Assembly: GCF_024171405.1 (NCBI RefSeq)
Contig: NZ_JALJZT010000002.1
Coordinates: 2,356,001 to 2,420,000 of the forward strand
Source: Qipengyuania citrea
Lineage (GTDB): Bacteria; Pseudomonadota; Alphaproteobacteria; Sphingomonadales; Sphingomonadaceae
Reading direction: 5' to 3'
DNA length: 64,000 nt
The notes under the pieces were generated by a model. The model searched no databases and had not been told where the DNA came from. It worked only from the letters and a program-made list of their open reading frames with translations. Made by a program: the position numbers and the translations under genes. How positions within the stretch are numbered: the stretch's first letter is position 1; each line of letters starts with the position of its first letter. Positions 57,217 through 64,000 of the stretch are shown here, piece by piece.

Positions 57217-59949
57217 TTAAAACTTGCCGCGCACGGTGATGCCGTAAGTCCGCGGTTCCGCAAGAAAAGCGGAGAACGTTTGTTGCGGAGCCACGAAAGG
57301 CGTGTTGAAGGCCACCTGCGTATACCCAACGTCAAACAAATTATTGACCCATCCCTCGATCGCGAAGCGATCCGCAATATTGGTCAGACCCACACGCCCG
57401 TTCACTACGACGAAGCTGTCCTGTTCCTTGCTGAAGAGCAGGTCGGAGCCGGTGTTGTAATCACCAGCCATACGAGCGTTCACGAAGACCAGGCCTTCGA
57501 GCCCACTGTCGCCGATTGGCGGCGTCCACGTAAGCGACGATGTTGCCACGATCTCTGGTGCATTCGACAGGTTGTCGCCTGGCAGCAAGCGTAGTGCGGG
57601 GTCGAGCGGTGCCCCGGTATCGTCCCCGATAAGATTGTCTTCAAAGCTCGTATCAGAATAGGTGACGCCAAGGGTAATATCCAAATCACGAGCGGGCCGT
57701 AGATAGGTTTCGATCTCGACACCTTGAGCGATCACACCTGGTGCAACTTCATCGGAAGAGCATGCACCGGTTGTCGCGCTTGCGTCTCTGTCGGCCCCGC
57801 CGAGATCGCTATCGCAACTATTGACCGTCTGCACAATGTAGAACGCCCCATTGAACGTGTTCAACTGGAAGTTACTGAACTCTTGCCGGAAGCCTGCAAT
57901 GCTAACCCCGAACTCGCGTGTCGAGTATTTGAGGCCGATCTCATATGCATCGACTGTTTCTTCATCGAACTGCAGCGCGGCTGCCGAGATATTGGCCGGA
58001 TCGAACGCAAGCGGATTTGACAGTGCAGACCTGTCGAGGTTGAAACCGCCCGCCTTGTAGCCGCGTGAATACGAACCGTAGACTAGCAGATCGGGAGTTG
58101 GCTTCCAGCTCAGGATAGCCGTGCCGGTAAACTCCTCTTCTTCGCGCGAGTCTTCGAGAGAAACTCCATCGAGCTCCGATGTCGAATTGCCTTGGCAGGA
58201 AAGGCTGATGATACCACCGGCCAGAGGTGCCAAAGTCGGAACACCCAGAAAGCCTCCGAGCAGATTGCGGTTTGTCGGACAAACCGTGTTGTCGTTGCGG
58301 AAAGTTGCGTCGAAGTCCTTGGTTTCGTTTGTATAACGAAGCCCCAGCGTCAAATCGAGCGTATCCGTGATCGCAAAGATATTATGCGTGAAGAACGCGA
58401 AGTTCTCACTCGTCTGATTGTAGACCTCGCTGACCGTTCCCAAATCGCTGATGCTTGCAAGGTTGTTGATACCTGCGAGGATCGCCGGGGTTGCAGCGCC
58501 GAATGCCGGGCTTCCGGTCAGCGTACCGTCCAATGCCGCCACGTTGGCACCCAGGCAATTGGAAGCCCCCGGATTGACCAAAGCCGGGTTGATCGCGATA
58601 GCGATGCGGCACGCTACGAAATTGCCGTACTGGGTGCCGAACCGCAGATTGTCACGCACCTGCAGTTCTTCATTGGCGTAATACGCGCCGATCAACCAAT
58701 CGAGTTTGCCATCGAAGGCCTCACCGGTAAGGCGCAGTTCCTGAGTGAATGTTTCAAAGTCTCGAGCAAGAGCATTCTCGGTCGGAGCGCGGTAGAGAAT
58801 ATCGACAGTAGTGTAATCGGTGTCAGATCCCTGGCTGTTGGCATATTCACGGTAGCCCGTGATAGACGTCAACGTGACGTTCCCGAAATCCCAATTGATC
58901 TCAGCCGAAATACCGTAGTCTTCGGTTTCGCCTTCATAGCTTCTGCCCGGCGTAGGGTACAGGTCGCGGTTGAATGTATCCTGGGTGAGGGCACGCGGAT
59001 CCTGCCCAAGCGCAAGCAACACGGGAACGATCGGATTTGCGGTACTCGTCAGGGCGGCCCCATCCGATGGCCTCGTAAAGGGATCAAATCCAGCGCTGAT
59101 CCGTGCAAGCGGAGCAAACTCGGGCTGGACGAACGTCGCGGCACAGCACGCTTCGTCCTTTTTGGAATAATCCCCGACAAGGCGAATGGACAGGTCGTCA
59201 TTGGGTTCGAACAGGAGCTGACCGCGGACCAGATAACGATCGCGATTGTTGATCGTCCCGCCGTTGGTAATATCGTTGTAGAAGCCGTCGCGCTCAAAAT
59301 ACACGCCGTCCACACGCGCAGCTACGGTGTCGCCAAGCGGAGCGTTTATGCCACCTTCGACGCGGATCGCATCATAGTTGCCATAAGTGAAGGCCCCGTA
59401 TGCGCTGAAATCGAACTCGGGCGGTGCGGTGTAGATATTGATCAGGCCTGCCGATGAGTTCCGCCCGCCCAGAGTACCTTGGGGACCGCGAAGGATTTCG
59501 ACCCTGTCGATAGGGCCGAGCTCACTCAGGGCGCTTCCCGAACGAGAGCGATAGACTCCATCGACAAAAACCGCGACCGAACTTTCCAGACCAGGGTTGT
59601 CGCCGACCGTGCCGATACCGCGAATACGCGCGGAACCGTTAGCTTCGTTGCCGGTGGAAGACACCAGCAGGGACGGTGCAACCTGGTTCAGCTCACGTAT
59701 GTCGCTGGCGCCCGAATTCTGGAGGGTTTCTCCGGAAACAGCTGACACGGCGACTGGAACATCCGCCAAGACCTGCGATCGCCCTTGCGCGGTAACAATG
59801 ATTACGTTTTGGTCTTCGACATCGGCCCCTTCAACCAGATCCGCATCGGGTTCGCCAACATCCTGGGCGAAGGCGGCTGTCGGTGTGAAGGCAAGTGCCG
59901 CTGCCAATGCACCAAGGGCGCAATGGTGGCGTGATGGAAATCTTTTCAT
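57217..59949 (-). CDS. TonB-dependent outer-membrane receptor
   Basis: 910 residues with a signal peptide (cut near AAFAQD), a TonB-box-like NVIIVTAQG, a plug domain (PVAVSAVSGETLQNSGASDIREL; VEILRGPQGTLGGRNSSAGLIN) and a long barrel ending in phenylalanine (ITVRGKF). It imports a ligand across the outer membrane using TonB energy. The family is greatly expanded in sphingomonads for hydrocarbons, sterols and glycans. Next to acyl-CoA dehydrogenases and CYP153, uptake of a hydrophobic carbon source is inferred. It ends at a terminator. Confidence 0.93.
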   Translation of the reverse strand: MKRFPSRHHCALGALAAALAFTPTAAFAQDVGEPDADLVEGADVEDQNVIIVTAQGRSQVLADVPVAVSAVSGETLQNSGASDIRELNQVAPSLLVSSTGNEANGSARIRGIGTVGDNPGLESSVAVFVDGVYRSRSGSALSELGPIDRVEILRGPQGTLGGRNSSAGLINIYTAPPEFDFSAYGAFTYGNYDAIRVEGGINAPLGDTVAARVDGVYFERDGFYNDITNGGTINNRDRYLVRGQLLFEPNDDLSIRLVGDYSKKDEACCAATFVQPEFAPLARISAGFDPFTRPSDGAALTSTANPIVPVLLALGQDPRALTQDTFNRDLYPTPGRSYEGETEDYGISAEINWDFGNVTLTSITGYREYANSQGSDTDYTTVDILYRAPTENALARDFETFTQELRLTGEAFDGKLDWLIGAYYANEELQVRDNLRFGTQYGNFVACRIAIAINPALVNPGASNCLGANVAALDGTLTGSPAFGAATPAILAGINNLASISDLGTVSEVYNQTSENFAFFTHNIFAITDTLDLTLGLRYTNETKDFDATFRNDNTVCPTNRNLLGGFLGVPTLAPLAGGIISLSCQGNSTSELDGVSLEDSREEEEFTGTAILSWKPTPDLLVYGSYSRGYKAGGFNLDRSALSNPLAFDPANISAAALQFDEETVDAYEIGLKYSTREFGVSIAGFRQEFSNFQLNTFNGAFYIVQTVNSCDSDLGGADRDASATTGACSSDEVAPGVIAQGVEIETYLRPARDLDITLGVTYSDTSFEDNLIGDDTGAPLDPALRLLPGDNLSNAPEIVATSSLTWTPPIGDSGLEGLVFVNARMAGDYNTGSDLLFSKEQDSFVVVNGRVGLTNIADRFAIEGWVNNLFDVGYTQVAFNTPFVAPQQTFSAFLAEPRTYGITVRGKF

Positions 59950-60115
59950 GTGCCTCTCCTCTAAGAATGTGCCCCATCCTAGGCACTAGTCGATGTTAGA
60001 AACGATGCCGATAAGCGCGTTTCATTTCAAGAATTGGTAGATGAATTGACGGATTATTTCACATTGTCGACAAGCATGTGGCAAAAATGCCATGCAGGTC
60101 ACTACATGCAGGTTT

Positions 60116-61186
60116 CTAGTAGCCAGAAAGCTTGGAAAATCGGTCCTTTAACCAGCTCGACGAACCGAAGCTCTGCTCCAGCACGCGGGCGCGCTTGAGA
60201 TAGAAGCCGACGTCGTACTCATCGGTCATGCCGATCCCGCCGTGCAGCTGGATGCCCTCGTTTGCCATGGTGTGCATAACGCGGTTGGCTTCCGCCTTGG
60301 CGATGGTCGCCGCGCGCGCCACGCCGAAGCCGGCATCGACGGCTTGCAGGCCCGCCTCGACCGCGCTGCGCATCTGGGCGAGATCGGCGAAGAGGTCCGC
60401 CATGCGGTGTTGCAGCGCCTGGAAGCTCGCCAGCACCTGGTTGAACTGCACGCGCTGCTTCAGATAGTCGAGCGTGTCGTCGAACACTTGCTGCGCCATG
60501 CCGAGCATTTCGGCTGCGGTGAGCACGCGCGCGCGGTCGAGCACGTCATCGAGCAGGTTGTCGCCGCCATTGGCGAGCTTCTCCGCCGCCGCGCCGTCGA
60601 AGGTGACGTCGGCATGGCTGCGCTGGTCGGTCAGCTTGCGGGTGGTGAGCGCGACGCCGTCGCCTTTCTCGACCAGGTAAAGCCCGTCCTTCGCCGCGAC
60701 GACGAACAGGTCCGCACCATGCGCTTCATGGACGAAGGCCTTGGTGCCGCTCAGCTTGCCGTCGGACACACTGGTCTCGATCTTCGCAGGATCGTGGCTC
60801 GGCCCTTCGTCGACGGCGAGGGTGGCGATGGCCTCGCCGCTCGCCAGCCTGGGCAGCCACCTGGCCTTCTGCTCGTCGCTGCCGCCAAGAACGATCGCCG
60901 AGGCGGCGACGGTGTTCATCACCAGCGGGCTGGCGGTGAGCGTCTTGCCGAGTTCCTCGACGACGAGGCCCGCGGACAGGAAGCCGAAGTCCGACCCGCC
61001 ATGCTCTTCGGGGATGATGACCCCGGCCCAGCCCATCTGCGCCATCGTCGCATAGGCGTCGCGGTTGAAGGCTTCGGGCTCGCCGCTGGCGCGGACCTTG
61101 CGGAATTCGGTGACCGGGCTTTCGTTGACGGTCCATTCGCGCGCCATATCTCGCAGCATTTCCTGTTCTTCGTTGAGAACGGCCAT
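60116..61186 (-). CDS. Acyl-CoA dehydrogenase
   Basis: 356 residues. Acyl-CoA dehydrogenase N-terminal, middle and C-terminal domains are all recognisable: MGWAGVIIPEEHGGSDFG, AEMLGMAQQVFDDTLDYLKQRVQFNQ, and ANEGIQLHGGIGMTDEYDVG. It oxidises an acyl-CoA to the enoyl-CoA with FAD. It follows the second dehydrogenase by 18 bases in one operon. Such tandem pairs often act as heterocomplexes on sterol side chains or branched acyl-CoAs. Confidence 0.93.
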   Translation of the reverse strand: MAVLNEEQEMLRDMAREWTVNESPVTEFRKVRASGEPEAFNRDAYATMAQMGWAGVIIPEEHGGSDFGFLSAGLVVEELGKTLTASPLVMNTVAASAIVLGGSDEQKARWLPRLASGEAIATLAVDEGPSHDPAKIETSVSDGKLSGTKAFVHEAHGADLFVVAAKDGLYLVEKGDGVALTTRKLTDQRSHADVTFDGAAAEKLANGGDNLLDDVLDRARVLTAAEMLGMAQQVFDDTLDYLKQRVQFNQVLASFQALQHRMADLFADLAQMRSAVEAGLQAVDAGFGVARAATIAKAEANRVMHTMANEGIQLHGGIGMTDEYDVGFYLKRARVLEQSFGSSSWLKDRFSKLSGY

Positions 61187-61204
61187 TGTCCTTGCTCCCC
61201 TCTC

Positions 61205-62416
61205 TTACTGGTGGTCGAGCATGCCGAGCACGCGCTTGGCGATGATGTTGTTCTGGATTTCGGTCGAGCCGCCATAGATGGTGGTCGCCTTGCCGAAGAG
61301 CCACGCGCGCACGGCCCCGAGCTCGCCGTCCGAAAAGCCGTCGCCTTCCCAGCCGAGGCCCTGCAACCCGCGGATTTCGATCAGCAATTCGCTGCGTTCC
61401 TGGCTCAGCTTGGTGCCGAGCTTCTTGAGCACAGAGCTGATTTCGGAGACGCCGCCAGCTGCCTTGCTCTCTTCCATCGCGCGGCGCGCGGTGAGCAGGA
61501 AGCTGTTCCAGCGGATTTCGAAATCAGCGATCTTGTCGCGCAGCACCGCATCGGCGAGTTCGCCGTCGGCGCCCGTCGGCTGGTACTTCTTGGCGATATC
61601 GCCAAGGCTCTGGCCCATGAGTCGGGCGAGGCTGCCGCCGCCCGAGATGTTGGTGCGCTCGTGCTGCAGAAGGCGCTTGCCGATGGTCCAGCCCTGGCCT
61701 TCCTCGCCGACGAGGTTTTCCTTCGGGACCTTCACGTCGGTGAAAAAGGTTTCGCAGAACGGGCTGGTCCCGCTGATCATGGTGATCGGGCGGACTTCGA
61801 CGCCGGGCGTGTCCATGTCGATCAGCATGAAGCTGATGCCCTTGTGCTTGTCGCTCTTGTCGGTTCGTACAATTGCAAAGCACTTGTCGGCCCATTGGCC
61901 GCCGCTGGTCCAGGTCTTCTGGCCGTTGACAAGGTAGTGGTCGCCCTTGTCCTCGGCAAAGGTCTGGAGGTTCGCGAGGTCAGAGCCGGCATTGGGTTCC
62001 GAATAGCCCTGGCACCAGCGGATTTCGCCGCGGCAGATCGGCGGAATATGCTCCTGCTTCTGTGCCTCGTTGCCGTATTCGAGCAGCGTCGGGCCGAACA
62101 TCATGACGCCCATGCCGCCGATCGGGTTGTAGGCACCCGCCTTGGCGAATTCCTGGTCGATGATCTTGGCCTGCGCCTTGGTGAGGCCGCCGCCGCCGTA
62201 TTCCTTCGGCCAGGTGGGGGTGCCCCAGCCGCGCGCGCCCACGGCTTCGCGCCACTTGGTCTGCGCCGGCGTTTCATTGGTGGGGCCGTCCACGCCGGCC
62301 AGCGCGTTCGACTGGCCCTTGAGTTCGGCGGGAAAATTGTCCGCCAGAAACTGCTGCACTTCCGCGCGGAAGGCGTCTTCGTCGGTCTGGGTTGCGGGCT
62401 CGATTTGTGTGGCCAT
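61205..62416 (-). CDS. Acyl-CoA dehydrogenase
   Basis: 403 residues. WCQGYSEPNAGSDLANLQT (FAD/substrate loop), VNGQKTWTSGGQWADKCF, and LFGKATTIYGGSTEIQNNIIAKRVLG (C-terminal FAD-contact) identify the family. Together with the next gene it looks like a two-gene acyl-CoA dehydrogenase pair (FadE-like heteromer), first in the operon after the ferredoxin. Exact substrate unknown. Confidence 0.94.
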   Translation of the reverse strand: MATQIEPATQTDEDAFRAEVQQFLADNFPAELKGQSNALAGVDGPTNETPAQTKWREAVGARGWGTPTWPKEYGGGGLTKAQAKIIDQEFAKAGAYNPIGGMGVMMFGPTLLEYGNEAQKQEHIPPICRGEIRWCQGYSEPNAGSDLANLQTFAEDKGDHYLVNGQKTWTSGGQWADKCFAIVRTDKSDKHKGISFMLIDMDTPGVEVRPITMISGTSPFCETFFTDVKVPKENLVGEEGQGWTIGKRLLQHERTNISGGGSLARLMGQSLGDIAKKYQPTGADGELADAVLRDKIADFEIRWNSFLLTARRAMEESKAAGGVSEISSVLKKLGTKLSQERSELLIEIRGLQGLGWEGDGFSDGELGAVRAWLFGKATTIYGGSTEIQNNIIAKRVLGMLDHQ

Positions 62417-62484
62417 GGGTGTTTTCTCGAAGAATCAAGGAAAGACAGATAAGAATGTAGGCTACGGGGACGAGGATCCCTCCG

Positions 62485-62811
62485 TCAGTATTGTTGTTCG
62501 GGTAGGTGAAGAACCAATCCATCCAGCATCGGCTTCATCGGAATCTGACAGGCAAGGCGACTGTATTCAGTGGTGCCTTCGGCGAACTGCAAGAGGTCGG
62601 CCTCCATTCCATCATGCATAAGCCGACCCACCTTGTCGATCCATTCGGGATCGACATGCACATGACAGGTCGCGCAAGCACATACCCCTCCGCAATCGCC
62701 ATCGATACCCGGCACGTCATTGTATAGCGCCGCTTCCCTGGCTGTCTCGCCTTCTTCTATTTCGACCTCCCGTCGCTCACCATCGCTAGCCACGAACGTA
62801 ATTTTGATCAT
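62485..62811 (-). CDS. [2Fe-2S] ferredoxin
   Basis: 108 residues from ATG 62811. The cluster cysteines are in GDCGGVCACATCHVHV plus the distant LACQI, the adrenodoxin/putidaredoxin pattern. Such ferredoxins donate electrons to class I P450s, and it lies 28 bases after the CYP153-like gene in the same direction. No reductase gene is in the window. It is probably the direct redox partner of that P450. Confidence 0.93.
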   Translation of the reverse strand: MIKITFVASDGERREVEIEEGETAREAALYNDVPGIDGDCGGVCACATCHVHVDPEWIDKVGRLMHDGMEADLLQFAEGTTEYSRLACQIPMKPMLDGLVLHLPEQQY

Positions 62812-62839
62812 CTTGAACTCCGCATTTCGATCTCGAGAG

Positions 62840-64000
62840 TCAGCGGGCGCGGAGCCGCACCGGCAGCCTGGTGATTCCGCGGACGAGGTTTGAAAAAAGA
62901 CGCTCTGGTTCACCTGTAACCTCGACCCGGGAAAAGCGCTTGTGAATTTCTTCCCAGATGATCCGCAGCTGCAGTTCCGCGAGCCGGTTTCCCATGCAGC
63001 GGTGAATGCCATAGCCGAATGAGAGGTGATGGCGCGGATTTTTGCGGTCGATGATGAACTGGTCCGCGCGCTCGATAGCACTCTCGTCGCGGTTGCCTGA
63101 CAGGTACCACATCACCACCTTGTCGCCCTTCTTGATCTGTTTGCCGCCGATCTCCCAATCTTCCAGCGCGGTGCGGCGCATATGAGTGAGGGGGGTCTGC
63201 CAACGGATGATTTCCGGAACCATTTTGCTAATGAGCGAAGGATCCGCGTCGAGTTTCGCGTACTCGTCCGGGCTTTGGTTCAAGGCGAGCACGCCGCCGC
63301 TGATGGAATTGCGTGTTGTGTCGTTTCCACCGACGATCAGCAGCATAAGATTGCCGAGAAACTCGAGGAACGGCATGTCGCGCGTGGCGGGAGAATGAGC
63401 CATCATCGAGATGAGGTCGTTCTTCGGCTCCTCGTTTATCCGTTCGTCCCACAGAGTCTTGAAATACATCGCGCAACCGATGAGTTCTTCGCGCCGCGCC
63501 TCGTAGGATTCGACGATCCCGGTTTCAGGTGCCGCAGTTGCTACATCGGACCAGCGCGTCAGCTTGCGCCGCTCCTCCCAAGGGAAATCAAACAAGGTTG
63601 CCAGCGTCATCGTCGTCAACTCGATCGCAACCTTATCCACCCAGTCGAAATCTTCGCCAATCGGGAGTTCATCGAGAATCTCTCCCGCGCGCTTGCGGAT
63701 GATCGGCTCGAGCAGTTGCAGGTTGGACGGAGCCACTGCCGGAGTCACCGCCTTGCGCTGCTGATCGTGCTTGGGCGGGTCCATCGCTATGAACATTTCA
63801 AGTTCGAGCGCGCCTTCCACCGAATGCATGTCCTGGATTGCAATTCCGCCTAGCTTCGCTTCCGAAGAGAAGACCTTATGATTGGTGTCCACCGCCATGA
63901 TGTCGTCGAACTTGGTAATGGACCAGTAAGGGCCGACATAGCTCTCGCGGCAGTAGTGGACAGGTTCTTCGGCGCGCAACCTGTCAAAAAATAGACCGAT
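62840..64000 (-). CDS. CYP153-type cytochrome P450 (alkane hydroxylase), 5' end beyond window
   Basis: 386 residues are visible; the frame stays open to base 64000. The I-helix GGNDTTRNSISGGVL, ExxR region PEIIRWQTPL, and heme loop FGYGIHRCMGNRLAE are present. The stretch from MFIAMDPPKHDQQR to ATLFDFPWEERRKLTRWSD is close to the bacterial CYP153 family as I know it. CYP153 enzymes hydroxylate medium-chain alkanes at the terminal carbon, with a ferredoxin and reductase. It heads the operon with the ferredoxin. Confidence 0.9.
   Translation of the reverse strand: MGLFFDRLRAEEPVHYCRESYVGPYWSITKFDDIMAVDTNHKVFSSEAKLGGIAIQDMHSVEGALELEMFIAMDPPKHDQQRKAVTPAVAPSNLQLLEPIIRKRAGEILDELPIGEDFDWVDKVAIELTTMTLATLFDFPWEERRKLTRWSDVATAAPETGIVESYEARREELIGCAMYFKTLWDERINEEPKNDLISMMAHSPATRDMPFLEFLGNLMLLIVGGNDTTRNSISGGVLALNQSPDEYAKLDADPSLISKMVPEIIRWQTPLTHMRRTALEDWEIGGKQIKKGDKVVMWYLSGNRDESAIERADQFIIDRKNPRHHLSFGYGIHRCMGNRLAELQLRIIWEEIHKRFSRVEVTGEPERLFSNLVRGITRLPVRLRAR

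Noticed and set aside
60242..62452. A 736-codon open frame on the plus strand
   Set aside because: Antisense to the two acyl-CoA dehydrogenase genes, with composition typical of a shadow frame.

Overview
The window is high-GC DNA from an alphaproteobacterium. A Sphingomonadales/Erythrobacteraceae-like host is my best guess, from codon style, the F-type transfer operon with its accessory genes, and a TonB receptor next to a CYP153 locus. It reads as a conjugative plasmid or integrative conjugative element that carries a large defence cargo and merges on the right, through an IS-scarred junction, into a lipid/alkane catabolism region. I see no replication or partition genes, rRNA, tRNA or CRISPR array.

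Left island (1-8184). A JAB metalloprotease (cut by the window edge), an E2-E1 fusion and a protein with two class III nucleotide cyclase domains form an overlapping minus-strand operon. A divergent ATPase-wHTH-TPR protein lies across an intergenic region holding two near-identical dyad operators. The E2-E1 and JAB genes are those of type II CBASS (Cap2/Cap3), but the cyclase is of the adenylate cyclase fold rather than a CD-NTase. I regard this as the most novel system here. Right next to it is an ordinary two-gene Pycsar module (PycC plus a DUF5706 membrane effector).

Conjugation leading region and relaxosome (8581-19471). ArdC antirestriction, a small plasmid protein, a DUF2493 protein, SSB and small ORFs are mostly on the plus strand. 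They are separated by strikingly structured non-coding DNA: a 156-nt nested hairpin, a 98-bp tandem duplication and a chain of hairpins. A candidate oriT/promoter region precedes a traY-like gene, traD and the MobF relaxase-helicase traI.

Second defence block (19486-30443). An S24-type repressor is followed by a plus-strand operon of MORC-like GHKL ATPase, HNH nuclease, SNF2 helicase, a B3/EcoRII-N-like small protein and an unusual protein with duplicated alpha-CTD/sigma-4-like segments. It converges on a Dcm cytosine methyltransferase and a Vsr endonuclease. HipB-HipA lies upstream of dcm.

Transfer operon (30712-48441, minus strand). The gene order is traA-L-E-K-B-dsbC-V-C-(unknown)-trbI-S26 peptidase-W-U-trbC-N-F-H-G: an apparently complete F-type type IV secretion system for pilus assembly and mating-pair stabilisation. 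Two small regulators (XRE-like and AlpA-like) diverge from traA.

Scarred junction and catabolic right end (49502-64000). Decayed genes (a frameshift in an A7 run, a nonsense codon, a doubly frameshifted marR), an intact IS3-family element and remnants of two IS3-type elements surround a UbiB-like kinase/MarR pair and a hydrolase/thioesterase pair. A TonB-dependent receptor, two acyl-CoA dehydrogenases, a [2Fe-2S] ferredoxin and a CYP153-type P450 (cut by the window edge) follow; the last two look like an alkane hydroxylase and its electron donor.
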